Origin: Nonomuraea pusilla
GTDB lineage: Bacteria > Actinomycetota > Actinomycetes > Streptosporangiales > Streptosporangiaceae
Assembly: GCF_900109355.1 (NCBI RefSeq)
Contig: NZ_FOBF01000024.1
Coordinates: forward strand, 1 to 64,000
DNA: 64,000 bases
Reading direction: 5' to 3'
Shown one piece after another: positions 7,784 to 17,263 of this stretch (positions are counted from its first letter, which is position 1; every line of letters begins with the position of its first letter). Below the pieces are notes generated by a model. The model was given only the letters and a program-made list of their open reading frames with translations, searched no databases and was not told the origin of the DNA. Made by a program: the position numbers and the translations under genes.

Positions 7784-8700
7784 GGGCGCGTCACCAGCCA
7801 GTGGAGGAGGGCCTTCTGGGCGTGCAGGCGGTTCTCGGCCTGGTCCCAGACGGCGCTGCGCGGGCCTTCGAGCACGTCGGCGGTGATCTCGTGGCCTCGG
7901 TAGGCGGGCAGGCAGTGCAGCACGACCACCTCGGGCGCGGCGCGCTCCAGCAGGCCGGCGTTCACCTGGTACGGGCGCAGCGCGGCGACCCGCTCCTCCT
8001 TGCCCGTCTGGCCCATCGACACCCAGGTGTCGGTGGCGATGACGTGCGCGCCCTCGGCCGCGGCGGCCGGGTCGGTCAGGGCGGCCACGGAGCCGCCGGT
8101 CTGCGCGGCGATGGCGGCGGCCCTGGCGAGGACGGCCGGGTCGGGCTCGTACCCGGCGGGGGCGGCGACGCGGACGTGCATGCCGGCCGTGGCGCCGCCC
8201 AGCAGGTAGGAATGGGCCATGTTGTTGGCGCCGTCGCCGACGTAGGTGAACGTCAGCCCGGCGGTCCTGCCGAGCCGCTCGCGCACGGTCTGCAGGTCGG
8301 CGAGGATCTGGCAGGGGTGGTAGGCGTCGGTGAGCGCGTTGACGACGGGCACGCCGGCGTGGGCGGCCATGGTCTCGACGAGTTCCTGCGCGCCGGTGCG
8401 CCAGACGATCGCGGCGACCTGCCGGCCGAGGACGCGGGCGATGTCCTCGGTGGGCTCGCCGCGGCCCATCAGGGTGGAGACGCCGTCGATGACGAGCGGC
8501 AGGCCGCCGAGTTCCCCGATGCCGGTGTGGAAGGAGACGCGGGTCCTGGCCGACGGCTTGTCGAACAGCACGGCGACGGTCTTCGGCCCCTCGAAGGGCC
8601 GGTAGCCGAAGCGGTCCTTCTTCATGGCCGCGGCCAGGTCCAGCACCTCGGCCTGCTCGTCCGGGGTGAGGTCGTCGTCTTTGAGGAAGTGCTTGGTCAC
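7780..8700 (-). CDS. argF: ornithine carbamoyltransferase
   Basis: Converts ornithine and carbamoyl phosphate to citrulline. The 306-residue protein has the carbamoyl-phosphate site SARTR (50-54; STRT in many relatives), and the ornithine-site HCLPAYRG near the C-terminus. Starts at GTG 8700, overlapping the argD stop codon (GTGA), so it depends on translational coupling; its own stop overlaps argR the same way. Confidence 0.96.
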   Translation of the reverse strand: MTKHFLKDDDLTPDEQAEVLDLAAAMKKDRFGYRPFEGPKTVAVLFDKPSARTRVSFHTGIGELGGLPLVIDGVSTLMGRGEPTEDIARVLGRQVAAIVWRTGAQELVETMAAHAGVPVVNALTDAYHPCQILADLQTVRERLGRTAGLTFTYVGDGANNMAHSYLLGGATAGMHVRVAAPAGYEPDPAVLARAAAIAAQTGGSVAALTDPAAAAEGAHVIATDTWVSMGQTGKEERVAALRPYQVNAGLLERAAPEVVVLHCLPAYRGHEITADVLEGPRSAVWDQAENRLHAQKALLHWLVTRP

Positions 8701-9863
8701 TGCGCGGCCTCTTCGAGGATCTTGGGGAAGGCGGTCACGAGGGCGTCGATCTCGTCGGCGGTGACGACGAGCGGCGGCGCGATGCGCACCGCGTCGGGCT
8801 GGACCGCGTTGACGAGGAAGCCCGCGCCGGCGGCGGCGCGCTGCACCTCGGCCGCGCGCGGCTCGGTGAGCACGGCGGCCAGCCACAGGCCGCGGCCCCG
8901 CACGCCCTTCAGCAGCGGGTGGGCGGCCGACTCCAGGCCGGAGCGCAGGCGGGGGGCGACGGCGTTGACGTGGTCGAGGTCGAGGTTGTCGAGCACGGCC
9001 AGCGCGGCGGCGCAGGAGACCGGGTTGCCGCCGAAGGTGGAGCCGTGGTCGCCCTTGCCGAACAGGGTGCCGGCGGCGCCGAAGCCGACGCAGGCGCCGA
9101 TCGGCAGGCCGCCGCCGAGGCCCTTGGCCAGGGTGAGGAGGTCGGGGACGAACCCGTCGGCCTGGTGGGCGAACCAGTGGCCGGTGCGGCCGATGGCGGA
9201 CTGGATCTCGTCGGCCACCAGCAGGGCGCCCGTGGCGTCGCAGATCTCCCTGGCCGCGCGCAGGTAGCCCTCGGGCGGCGGGACGACGCCGGCCTCGCCC
9301 TGGGTGGGCTCCAGGAAGACGGCGATGCAGTCGCCGGTCACGGCCCGCCTGAGCGCCTCGGCGTCGCCGTACGGGACGAAGCGGACGTCCACCGGGAACG
9401 GCCCGAACTGGTCGCGGATCGACTTCTTGCCGGTGAGCGAGAGCGCGCCGATCGTGCGGCCGTGGAAGCCGTTCTCGGCGGCGACGAAGTAGCTGCGGCC
9501 CTCGCGCCTGCCGTACGTGAGCGCCAGCTTGTACGCCGCCTCGTTGGCCTCGGTGCCGGAGTTGGCGAGGAAGACCCTGGCGGGGGCGCCGAGCAGGCCG
9601 AGCAGCTTCTCGGCGAGCAGCACCTCGGGCTCGTGCACGAACAGGTTGCTGGTGTGGGCGAGGGTGGCGACCTGGCGGGAGACCGCCTCGACCAGGGCGG
9701 GGTGCGCGTGGCCGAGCGAGCTCACGGCGATGCCCGCGATGAAGTCGAGGTACTCCTTGCCGTCGACGTCCCAGACGCGGGTGCCCTCGCCGCGCGCCAG
9801 CGCCACCGGCGGGACGCCGTAGTTGGGCATGAACGCCTGCTCGAACCTGTCAAGGAGGCTCAT
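8697..9863 (-). CDS. argD: acetylornithine aminotransferase
   Basis: PLP-dependent class III aminotransferase (388 residues) making N-acetylornithine from N-acetylglutamate semialdehyde. Visible landmarks: NSGTEANEAA (PLP phosphate site), LLVADEIQSAIGRTG (Asp holding the pyridine N), and LLTLAKGLGGGLPIGA with the Schiff-base Lys. ATG at 9863 overlaps the argB stop (ATGA). Confidence 0.96.
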   Translation of the reverse strand: MSLLDRFEQAFMPNYGVPPVALARGEGTRVWDVDGKEYLDFIAGIAVSSLGHAHPALVEAVSRQVATLAHTSNLFVHEPEVLLAEKLLGLLGAPARVFLANSGTEANEAAYKLALTYGRREGRSYFVAAENGFHGRTIGALSLTGKKSIRDQFGPFPVDVRFVPYGDAEALRRAVTGDCIAVFLEPTQGEAGVVPPPEGYLRAAREICDATGALLVADEIQSAIGRTGHWFAHQADGFVPDLLTLAKGLGGGLPIGACVGFGAAGTLFGKGDHGSTFGGNPVSCAAALAVLDNLDLDHVNAVAPRLRSGLESAAHPLLKGVRGRGLWLAAVLTEPRAAEVQRAAAGAGFLVNAVQPDAVRIAPPLVVTADEIDALVTAFPKILEEAAQ

Positions 9864-10756
9864 GAGGGCATCACCATGGTTCCGATTCCTTCGTTGGTGA
9901 AGATCTCCAGCAGCAGGGCGTGGGGCACCCGGCCGTCGAGGACGTGTGCCTGGGGCACTCCTCCCCGCACGGCCGTCAGGCATGCCTCCATCTTGGGCAC
10001 CATGCCGCTGGAGAGCGTGGGGAGCATCGCCTCCAGTTCGCCGGCGGCGAGCTGGGCGATCACGTCGGTGTCGTCGGGCCAGTTGGCGTACAGGCCTTCG
10101 ACGTCGGTGAGGACGATCAGCTTCTGCGCCTGGAGCGCCACGGCCAGCGCGGCGGCCGCGGTGTCGGCGTTGACGTTGTAGATCTGGCCGTCCTCGCCCC
10201 TGGCGACGCTGGAGACCACGGGGATGCGGCCGTCGTCGAGGAGCGCGCGCACGGCACCGGGGTCGACCCTGACGATGTCGCCGACCTGGCCGATGTCCAC
10301 GGGCTCGCCGTCGACGACGGCGTGCTTGCGCTCGGCGGTGAACAGGTGGGCGTCCTCGCCCGACATGCCGACGGCGAACGGTCCGTGCCGGTTGACCAGG
10401 CCGACGATGTCGCGGTTGACCTGGCCGACCAGGACCATCCTGACGACCTGCATGGCCTCGGGCGTGGTGACGCGCAGCCCGGCGGTGAACGTCGACTCGA
10501 TGCCGAGCCTGTCGAGGTGGCTGCTGATCTGGGGGCCGCCGCCGTGCACCACGACCGGGCGCAGCCCGGCGTAGTGGAGGAAGACGATGTCCTCGGCGAA
10601 GCCCTCGCGCAGCGCCTCCTCGGTCATCGCGTTGCCGCCGTACTTGATGACGACGGTCGCGCCGTGGAAGCGCGCCAGCCACGGCAGCGCCTCGATGAGG
10701 GTGCCCGCCTTGGCGTGCGCCTCGCCCGTCCTTCCGCTCTGCCACATCTGCTTCAT
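9860..10756 (-). CDS. argB: acetylglutamate kinase
   Basis: Amino-acid-kinase-fold enzyme (298 residues) that phosphorylates N-acetylglutamate, usually the feedback-controlled step. KYGGNAM and VVHGGGPQI form the phosphate/acetylglutamate loops; VNADTAAAALA is the nucleotide-side segment. The N-terminal extension before the first strand (about 25 residues) is typical of arginine-sensitive forms. ATG at 10756 overlaps the argJ stop (ATGA). Confidence 0.96.
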   Translation of the reverse strand: MKQMWQSGRTGEAHAKAGTLIEALPWLARFHGATVVIKYGGNAMTEEALREGFAEDIVFLHYAGLRPVVVHGGGPQISSHLDRLGIESTFTAGLRVTTPEAMQVVRMVLVGQVNRDIVGLVNRHGPFAVGMSGEDAHLFTAERKHAVVDGEPVDIGQVGDIVRVDPGAVRALLDDGRIPVVSSVARGEDGQIYNVNADTAAAALAVALQAQKLIVLTDVEGLYANWPDDTDVIAQLAAGELEAMLPTLSSGMVPKMEACLTAVRGGVPQAHVLDGRVPHALLLEIFTNEGIGTMVMPS

Positions 10757-11904
10757 GACGAGTACGCCGAGTTCTCGTGGACGTACGCGGCCGTCAGGTC
10801 GGTGGTGTGGATCGTGGCCGAGTGCGGGCCGGCCGACAGGTCGATGGTGATCGTGACGTCGCGGGGGCGCATGTCCACCTTGGCGCGGTCGTCGCCGACG
10901 GCGCCGCCGCGGCAGATCCAGATGCCGTTGATGGCGACGTTGACCCGGTCGGGCTCGAACGCGGCGTCGGTGGTGCCGACGGCGGCGAGGACGCGGCCCC
11001 AGTTGGGGTCCTCGCCGTGGACGGCGCACTTGAGCAGGTTGGAGCGGGAGACGGCGCGGCCGACGGTGAGGGCGTCGCGCTCGGAGGCGGCGCCGACGAC
11101 CTCGACGGCGATGGCCTTGGACGCGCCCTCGGCGTCGACGAGGAGCTGCCTGGCGAGGTCGGCGCAGACCTCGGTGACCTTCTGCTCGAACTCGGCGAGG
11201 TCGGGCTTGACGCCCGCGGCGCCGCTGGCCAGCAGCAGCACGGTGTCGTTGGTGGACATGCAGCCGTCGGCGTCGAGCCGGTCGAACGTCTTCGCGGTGG
11301 CCCTGCGCAGGACGGCGTCGAGGTCGTCGGCGGACACGTCGGCGTCGGTGGTGATGACGCACAGCATGGTGGCCAGGGCGGGGGCGAGCATGCCGGCGCC
11401 CTTGGCCATGCCGCCGACCATGTAGCCCGCGGCGCGCTTGAACGAGATCTTGCTGACGGTGTCGGTGGTGCGGATGGCGTCGGCGGCGGCCAGGCCGCCG
11501 TCGCGCGAGAGCTGCGCGGCCGCGGCGTCGACGCCGGACAGCAGCGCGTCCATGGGCAGCCGCTCGCCGATCAGGCCGGTGGAGCAGACGGCGACCTCGC
11601 CGGCGGAGTCGGACAGCGCCTCGGCCACCTTCTCGGCGGTGGCGTGGGTGTCCTGGAAGCCCTCGGGGCCGGTGCAGGCGTTGGCCCCGCCGGAGTTGAG
11701 CACGACGGCGCGCAGGCGCCCGCCCTTCAGCACCTGCTGCGACCACAGCACGGGGGCGGCCTTGACGCGGTTGGCGGTGAAGACGCCCGCGGCGGCGCGG
11801 CTCGGGCCGTCGTTGACGACGAGGGCGAGGTCGCGGGCCCCGCCGGACTTGATGCCCGCGGCGACGCCCGCGGCACGGAAGCCGAGCGGTGCGGTAACAC
11901 TCAT
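10753..11904 (-). CDS. argJ: bifunctional glutamate N-acetyltransferase / amino-acid N-acetyltransferase
   Basis: Ornithine acetyltransferase (383 residues) that recycles the acetyl group from acetylornithine to glutamate; bifunctional types can also use acetyl-CoA. The precursor self-cleaves before the catalytic Thr in the KGAGMLAPALATMLCVITTD segment, leaving alpha and beta chains. LNSGGANACTG marks the alpha chain. ATG at 11904 overlaps the argC stop (ATGA). Whether it makes acetylglutamate from acetyl-CoA is not visible from sequence. Confidence 0.95.
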   Translation of the reverse strand: MSVTAPLGFRAAGVAAGIKSGGARDLALVVNDGPSRAAAGVFTANRVKAAPVLWSQQVLKGGRLRAVVLNSGGANACTGPEGFQDTHATAEKVAEALSDSAGEVAVCSTGLIGERLPMDALLSGVDAAAAQLSRDGGLAAADAIRTTDTVSKISFKRAAGYMVGGMAKGAGMLAPALATMLCVITTDADVSADDLDAVLRRATAKTFDRLDADGCMSTNDTVLLLASGAAGVKPDLAEFEQKVTEVCADLARQLLVDAEGASKAIAVEVVGAASERDALTVGRAVSRSNLLKCAVHGEDPNWGRVLAAVGTTDAAFEPDRVNVAINGIWICRGGAVGDDRAKVDMRPRDVTITIDLSAGPHSATIHTTDLTAAYVHENSAYSS

Positions 11905-12923
11905 GGTGCGACTCCTGTCAGGGGGAGGCCGAGCTCTTCCGGCAGGCCGAGCGCGAGGTTGACGCTCTGGATGGCGCCCCCGGCCGTGCCCTTGGTGAGG
12001 TTGTCGATGGCGATGACGGCGACCACGCGGCGGGCGCGCTCGTCGAGCGTCACCTGCAGGGCGGCGGTGTTGGCGCCGTAGGTCATGGAGGTGGCGGGCC
12101 AGACGCCCTCGGGGAGCAGCGTGACGAACGGCTCGTCCTTCAGCGCGGCCTCGTACGCGGTGCGCAGCGACTCGCGGGTGACGCCCGGCGCGGCGGGCGC
12201 GGTGCAGGTGGCGAGGATGCCGCGGCTCATCGGGGCCAGGGTGGGCGTGAACGACACGCGCACCGGGCGGCCGGCGACGGCGGAGAGCCCCTGCTCCATC
12301 TCGGGGGTGTGGCGGTGGACGCCGCCCACCCCGTACGCGCTGACCGAGCCCATGACCTCGCTGCCGAGCAGGTGGGTCTTGAGCGAGCGGCCGGCGCCGC
12401 TGGTGCCGCTGGCGGCCACCACGACGACGTCGGGCTCGGCCAGGCCGGCGGCGAAGGCGGGGAACAGGGCGAGGAGCACCGACGTGGGGTAGCAGCCGGG
12501 CACGGCGACGCGCCTGGCGCCCTTCAGCGCCTCGCGCTGCCCCGGCAGCTCGGGCAGGCCGTAGGGCCAGGTGCCGGCGTGCTCGCCGCCGTAGAACTCC
12601 TGCCAGGCGGCGGGGTCGGTGAGCCGGTGGTCGGCGCCGCAGTCGACGACGACGGTGTCGGCGCCGAGGCTCGCGGCCACGGCGGCGGAGTGGCCGTGCG
12701 GGAGCGCCAGGAAGACGACGTCGTGGCCGGCCAGGGCCTCGGGGGTGGTGTCCTCGATGACGCGGTCGGCGAGGACGGGCAGGTGGGGCTGGTGCGCGCC
12801 GAGCCTGCTGCCCGCGCTGGACGCCGCCGTCAGGGCGCCGATCTCGAACTCCGGATGGCCGAGCAGCAGGCGCAGCAGCTCACCTCCCGCGTAGCCGCTC
12901 GCTCCCGCGATCGCCGCCCTCAT
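11901..12923 (-). CDS. argC: N-acetyl-gamma-glutamyl-phosphate reductase
   Basis: NADPH-dependent reductase (340 residues), first gene of argCJBDFR. GASGYAGGELLRLL is the Rossmann dinucleotide site and VAVPGCYPTS carries the catalytic Cys. ATG 12923 is preferred: AGGAGG lies 5 nt upstream and the protein begins directly at the first beta strand (MRAAIAG). An upstream ATG at 12938 (MQEAR) lies inside a palindrome and is less likely. Confidence 0.95.
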   Translation of the reverse strand: MRAAIAGASGYAGGELLRLLLGHPEFEIGALTAASSAGSRLGAHQPHLPVLADRVIEDTTPEALAGHDVVFLALPHGHSAAVAASLGADTVVVDCGADHRLTDPAAWQEFYGGEHAGTWPYGLPELPGQREALKGARRVAVPGCYPTSVLLALFPAFAAGLAEPDVVVVAASGTSGAGRSLKTHLLGSEVMGSVSAYGVGGVHRHTPEMEQGLSAVAGRPVRVSFTPTLAPMSRGILATCTAPAAPGVTRESLRTAYEAALKDEPFVTLLPEGVWPATSMTYGANTAALQVTLDERARRVVAVIAIDNLTKGTAGGAIQSVNLALGLPEELGLPLTGVAP

Positions 12924-12933
12924 CCGCGCCTCC

Positions 12934-13004
12934 TGCATAGCTATGCACTCATCCTCATGACTTTGCTGTGTGAAAATGATGCACGGGATGGGATGAATAT
13001 GCAA
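12934..13004 (-). promoter_or_regulatory. argC promoter with candidate arginine operator
   Basis: On the minus strand TTGCAT (13004-12999), 17 nt, CATCAT (12981-12976) gives a plausible promoter. The -35 lies in TTGCATATTCAT, and a perfect 14-bp palindrome TGCATAGCTATGCA occupies 12934-12947 just before the argC ribosome site. Paired, AT-rich TGCAT/TTCAT half-sites near argC are what one expects of ArgR operators, but the match to a defined ARG box is inferred, not tested. Confidence 0.5.
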
Positions 13005-13095
13005 GCCGGGCCGGGGCCGCCCGGGTCAGGCGCGGGGCGGCGGGTTTGCAGTGCGGCTCAAACCGCTTCCAAGTGGCGCGGTGCAGGATGCCCGC

Positions 13096-13641
13096 ATGAG
13101 CGAGTACTTGCCCGATCTCACCTTCGTGACACCGGCCGGGAGCGGCGACCGGGGGCCCGGACCGGCCGGGCGCGTGATCATCGTCCTGCTCTGGCTGGTG
13201 GTCTGCGCGCTGCCGGTGGTGCTGGCCGTGCCCGACCTCAGGCTCGCGGCGGGGAAGACGGGAACGCCGGGGACGCTGACGGTGGTGTCGTGCACGGCGC
13301 TCGGCCAGGGCCGCTACGACTGCAAGGGCAGGTTCACCCCGGACGGCGGCGGCCCCGCCGTCGCGGTGGCGGCCTCCCCCGACTCCGACGCCGGGGACGT
13401 GCTGCGCGCCCGGCTCACGCCCGAGGGCGACAGGGCGGTGCCCGCGGGGACCAAGGGCGTGCTCGCCGCGCTCACCCTGCCCGCGGTGGGGGTGGGCGGC
13501 CTCGGCTTCCTGCCGTACGTGATCGGCTACTGGCGGGGCGCGGGACGGCGGACGCGGCGCGGCCTGGCGGTCGCGGGCGCCCTCGTGACCGTGGGCGGGC
13601 TGGCGATGGTGATCGTGGGCATGGTGGCGGCGTACGCCTGA
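13096..13641 (+). CDS. membrane protein of unknown function
   Basis: 181 residues: a short cytoplasmic start, a transmembrane helix (about 28-46), a ~75-residue extracytoplasmic segment with two Cys (VSCTALGQGRYDCKG) that could form a disulfide, then two more hydrophobic helices at the C-terminus. I do not recognise a family. The ATG at 13096 follows CAGGAT (13084-13089) by 6 nt, so the message may be leaderless. Convergent with the rhamnose aldolase gene; a shared terminator lies between. Confidence 0.6.
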   Translation: MSEYLPDLTFVTPAGSGDRGPGPAGRVIIVLLWLVVCALPVVLAVPDLRLAAGKTGTPGTLTVVSCTALGQGRYDCKGRFTPDGGGPAVAVAASPDSDAGDVLRARLTPEGDRAVPAGTKGVLAALTLPAVGVGGLGFLPYVIGYWRGAGRRTRRGLAVAGALVTVGGLAMVIVGMVAAYA

Positions 13642-13674
13642 GCAGGATGGTGGCGCCCGTACCCTGAGCAGGCG

Positions 13675-13705
13675 GGCGGCGGGGGTGGGCGCGACCCCCG
13701 CCGCC
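13675..13705. terminator. bidirectional terminator
   Basis: GGCGGCGGGGGT (13675-13686) and ACCCCCGCCGCC (13694-13705) form a perfect 12-bp stem with a 7-nt loop, midway between two convergent stop codons. Confidence 0.7.
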
Positions 13706-13715
13706 AGGGCGGGCG

Positions 13716-15755
13716 TCAGCGCAGGAAGGCGGCGGCGACGCCGGCGTCCACCGGGATGTGCAGGCCGGTGGTGTGGGTGAGGTCGCCGCCGGTGAGCGCG
13801 AAGACCGCGGCGGCCACGTGCTCGGGCAGCACCTCCCGCTTCAGCAGGGTGCGCTGGGCGTAGTACTCGCCGAGCCGCTCCTCCGGCACCCCGTACACGG
13901 CGGCCCGGCGGGCGCCCCAGCCGGAGGAGAAGATGCCGGAGCCGCGCACCACGCCGTCGGGGTTGACGCCGTTGACGCGGATGCCGTGCTCGCCGAGTTC
14001 GGCCGCGAGGAGGCGCACCTGGTGCGCCTGGTCGGCCTTGGCGGCGCCGTAGGCGACGTTGTTCGGGCCCGCGAAGACGGAGTTCTTCGAGGAGACGTAG
14101 ACGACGTCGCCGCCGACGCCCTGCTCGATCATGACGCGGGCGGTCTCCCTGGAGACGAGGAACGAGCCGCGCGCCATGACGTCGTGCTGGAGGTCCCAGT
14201 CGTCGAGCGTGGTCTCCAGCAGCGACCTCGACAGCGACAGCCCGGCGTTGTTGACGACGAGGTCCACGCCGCCGAAGGCCAGCACGGCCCGGCGCACGGC
14301 GGCGACGACCTGCTCCTCGTCGGTGACGTCCACGGCGACGGCGACGGCGGCGTCCGAGGGGTGCGCCGCCTTCGCGCCGATCTCGGCGGCCACCTTCTCG
14401 GCGGCGGCCAGGTCGCGGTCGGCGACGACGACGCAGGCGCCCTCGGCGGCCAGCCGCCTGGCGGTGGCCGCGCCGATGCCGGAGCCTCCGCCCGTGACCA
14501 GCGCGACGCGCGTCGCCAGCGGCTTGGGCTTGGGCATGCGGCGGAGCTTGGCCTCCTCCAGCTCCCAGTACTCGATGCGGAACTTCTCCGACTCGGGGAT
14601 GGGGGCGTAGGAGGAGACGGACTCCGCGCCGCGCATGACGTTGATGGCGTTGACGTAGAACTCGCCGGCGACGCGCGCGGTCTGCTTGTCCTTGCCGAAC
14701 GAGAACATGCCGACGCCGGGCACGAGCACGATCGCCGGGTCGGCGCCGCGCATCGGCGGGGAGCCGGGCACGGCGTGGCGCTCGTAGTAGGCGGTGTAGT
14801 CGGCGCGGTAGGCGTCGTGCAGCTCGCGCAGCCGCGCGACGGCCGCCTCCACCGGGGCGTCCGGCGCGAGGTCGAGCACGAGCGGGGCGACCTTGGTGCG
14901 CAGGAAGTGGTCGGGGCAGGACGTGCCGAGCGCGGCCAGCCGCGGGTGCTCGGCGCGGGCGAGGAAGTCGAGCACCTCGGGGGTGTCGGTGTAGTGGCCG
15001 ACCACGCGCGCGTCGGAGGAGGCCAGGCCGCGGATCACCGGGAACAGCGCGGCGGCGCGGGTGTGCCGCTCGGCCTCCGGCAGCGGCTCGCGCACGACCG
15101 GGCCGAACGGGTCGGGGCGGCCGTGCTCGGCGAGGTACGCCTCGGCCGTGCGGATGATCTCCAGGGAGCGGGACTCGCACTCGGCGGAGGTCGAGCCCCA
15201 GGCGGTGATGCCGTGGCCGCCGAGGACGCAGCCGACGGCCCGCGGGTTGTCGCGGGCGATGGCGGCGATGTCCAGCCCGAGCTGGAAGCCGGGCCGCCGC
15301 CAGGGCACCCACACCACGCGGTCGCCGAAGACGCGCCGGGTCAGCTCCTCGCCGTCGGCGGCGGTGGCGATGGCGATGCCGGCGTCGGGGTGCAGGTGGT
15401 CGACGTGGGCGGCCTCGACCAGGCCGTGCATGGCGGTGTCGATCGACGGCGCGGCGCCGCCCTTGCCGTGCAGGCAGTAGTCGAACGCGGCCACCATCTC
15501 GTCCTCGCGCTCGACGCCCGGGTAGACCCGGGTGAGGGCGCGCAGGCGGTCCAGGCGCAGCACGGCCAGGCCGGCCTCGGTGAGGGTGCCGAGGTCGCCG
15601 CCGGAGCCCTTCACCCACATGAGCTCGACGTCCTCGCCGGTGACGGGGTCGGGCGCGCTGCCCTTGGCGGAGGCGTTGCCGCCCGCGTAGTTGGTGTTGC
15701 GCGGGTCGGCGCCGAGGCGGTGCGAGCGCTCGATCAGTTCGTTGACGACGTCCAT
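13716..15755 (-). CDS. bifunctional rhamnulose-1-phosphate aldolase / lactaldehyde dehydrogenase
   Basis: A 679-residue two-domain enzyme. The N-terminal ~400 residues are a class II aldolase (zinc-type, with HVDHLHPDAGIA and GGHGITAWG), splitting rhamnulose-1-phosphate to dihydroxyacetone phosphate and L-lactaldehyde. The C-terminal ~250 residues are a short-chain dehydrogenase (GGGSGIGAAT cofactor loop; catalytic Tyr/Lys in YGAAKADQ) that would oxidise lactaldehyde. This fusion is the usual substitute for separate RhaD and AldA enzymes in actinobacteria, Bacillus and rhizobia. ATG 15755 lies 4 nt past the rhaI stop; a GTG at 15794 is possible but overlaps rhaI by 35 nt. Third gene of rhaM-rhaI-aldolase. 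Confidence 0.92.
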   Translation of the reverse strand: MDVVNELIERSHRLGADPRNTNYAGGNASAKGSAPDPVTGEDVELMWVKGSGGDLGTLTEAGLAVLRLDRLRALTRVYPGVEREDEMVAAFDYCLHGKGGAAPSIDTAMHGLVEAAHVDHLHPDAGIAIATAADGEELTRRVFGDRVVWVPWRRPGFQLGLDIAAIARDNPRAVGCVLGGHGITAWGSTSAECESRSLEIIRTAEAYLAEHGRPDPFGPVVREPLPEAERHTRAAALFPVIRGLASSDARVVGHYTDTPEVLDFLARAEHPRLAALGTSCPDHFLRTKVAPLVLDLAPDAPVEAAVARLRELHDAYRADYTAYYERHAVPGSPPMRGADPAIVLVPGVGMFSFGKDKQTARVAGEFYVNAINVMRGAESVSSYAPIPESEKFRIEYWELEEAKLRRMPKPKPLATRVALVTGGGSGIGAATARRLAAEGACVVVADRDLAAAEKVAAEIGAKAAHPSDAAVAVAVDVTDEEQVVAAVRRAVLAFGGVDLVVNNAGLSLSRSLLETTLDDWDLQHDVMARGSFLVSRETARVMIEQGVGGDVVYVSSKNSVFAGPNNVAYGAAKADQAHQVRLLAAELGEHGIRVNGVNPDGVVRGSGIFSSGWGARRAAVYGVPEERLGEYYAQRTLLKREVLPEHVAAAVFALTGGDLTHTTGLHIPVDAGVAAAFLR

Positions 15756-15759
15756 CGGG

Positions 15760-16920
15760 TCAGGCCCCCCAACCGGCCTGGGTGCCGCCGACACGCTCGG
15801 CGGCGATCTTGTCGGAGTATCCGGATCTGGCGTACGCGGCCATCGGGTCGGGGTCGAGCCCCGACTCCTCGCGCAGCTCGGCGAGCAGCGGGCGGACGTC
15901 GGTGTTGTAGGCGTCCATGAGCACGGCGTTGGCGCCGAGCACGTCTCCCGCGTCCTGGGCGGCGCGCAGGGCGGCCGCGTCGACCAGGAGGGCCTTGGCG
16001 GTGGCCTCCTGGACGTTCATGACCGACCTGATCTGGCCGGGGATCTTGGGCTCGATGTTGTGGCACTGGTCGAGCATGAAGGCGACGCCGGTCCGCGGGT
16101 CGAGCCCGCCGCCGCGGACCACCTCGTGCATGATCCGGAAGAGCTGGAACGGGTCGGCGGCGCCGACCATGAGGTCGTCGTCGGCGTAGAAGCGGGAGTT
16201 GAAGTCGAACCCGCCCAGCCTGCCCTCGCGCAGCAGGAACGCGACGATGAACTCGATGTTGGTGCCCGGGGCGTGGTGCCCGGTGTCGACGACCACCTGC
16301 GCCTTCGGGCCGAGCCTGAGGCAGTGGGCGTAGGCGGTGCCCCAGTCGGGCACGTCGGTGGCGTAGAAGGCGGGCTCGAACAGCTTGTACTCCAGCAGGA
16401 AGCGCTGGCCGTCGCCGAGCCGCTCGTACACGGCCGACAGCGCCTCGGCGAGGCGGTCCTGGCGGGCGCGGAGGTCGTCCTGGCCGGGGTAGTTGAGCCC
16501 GTCGGAGAACCACAGCTTGAGCGTGTCGGAACCGGTGGCGTCCATGACGTCCACGCACTCCAGCAGGTGGCCGAGTGCCTTGCGGCGCACCCGCGGGTCG
16601 GGGTTGGTGACGCTGCCGAGCATGTAGTCGTCGTCCTGGAAGACGTTGGAGTTGATCGCGCCGATGGCGACGCCGTGCTCGCGGGCGTGGCGGGCCAGGT
16701 CGGCGTAGTCGTCCACCGCGTCCCAGGGGATGTGCAGGGCGACGGTGGGCGCCGCGCCGGTGTGGGCGTGCACCTGCGCGGCGTCGGCGAGTTTCTCGTA
16801 CGGGTCGCGCGGCACGCCCTTCTGCGCGAACACCTTGAACCTGGTGCCGCTGTTGCCGTAGGCCCACGAAGGGGTCTCGATGCGCTGGGCGCGCAGCGTG
16901 GCCTTGATGTCGGTCGTCAT
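15760..16920 (-). CDS. rhaI: L-rhamnose isomerase
   Basis: A 386-residue xylose-isomerase-like TIM-barrel enzyme of the RhaI (Pseudomonas/actinobacterial) type, unrelated in length to E. coli RhaA. Converts L-rhamnose to L-rhamnulose using two divalent metals; expected metal ligands are in LKLWFSDG, VVDTGHHAPGTNIEF and GFDFNSRFYADDD. Follows rhaM with a 10-bp gap and precedes the aldolase with 4 bp, indicating one operon. Confidence 0.94.
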   Translation of the reverse strand: MTTDIKATLRAQRIETPSWAYGNSGTRFKVFAQKGVPRDPYEKLADAAQVHAHTGAAPTVALHIPWDAVDDYADLARHAREHGVAIGAINSNVFQDDDYMLGSVTNPDPRVRRKALGHLLECVDVMDATGSDTLKLWFSDGLNYPGQDDLRARQDRLAEALSAVYERLGDGQRFLLEYKLFEPAFYATDVPDWGTAYAHCLRLGPKAQVVVDTGHHAPGTNIEFIVAFLLREGRLGGFDFNSRFYADDDLMVGAADPFQLFRIMHEVVRGGGLDPRTGVAFMLDQCHNIEPKIPGQIRSVMNVQEATAKALLVDAAALRAAQDAGDVLGANAVLMDAYNTDVRPLLAELREESGLDPDPMAAYARSGYSDKIAAERVGGTQAGWGA

Positions 16921-16930
16921 GGGTCCCCGA

Positions 16931-17248
16931 TCAGTCCAGGTGGAACACTTCGTCGAGCGGGCGCATGCCCTCGTCGGGGCGCCCGTCGAGCTCCTCGAAG
17001 AAGGGCGCCATCTCGGCCTGCCAGCGGGCGTTGACCTCGGTCGCGGCCATCGCCTCGCGCGCGGACCCGAAGTCGTCGGTCTCCAGGTAGCCCACGAGCA
17101 GGCCGTCCTCGCGGAGGAAGAGCGAGTAGTTGCGCCAGCCGGCGCCGCTGAGCGCGTCGAGCATGTCGGGCCAGACCTCGCGGTGGCGCTCCCGGTACTC
17201 GTCGAGCCGCTCCTCGCGGACCTTGAGCAGGAAGCAGACGCGTTGCAC
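16931..17248 (-). CDS. rhaM: L-rhamnose mutarotase
   Basis: A 105-residue ferredoxin-fold protein of the RhaM/YiiL family that interconverts alpha- and beta-L-rhamnose. Family features: early VCFLLKV strand, the REVWPDMLDAL segment with Trp, and NYSLFLREDGLLVGYLE. GTG at 17248 is chosen because GGAGG lies 7 nt upstream; longer readings extend into the promoter. First gene of the catabolic operon. Confidence 0.93.
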   Translation of the reverse strand: MQRVCFLLKVREERLDEYRERHREVWPDMLDALSGAGWRNYSLFLREDGLLVGYLETDDFGSAREAMAATEVNARWQAEMAPFFEELDGRPDEGMRPLDEVFHLD

Positions 17249-17263
17249 GGACGCCCTCCTTCG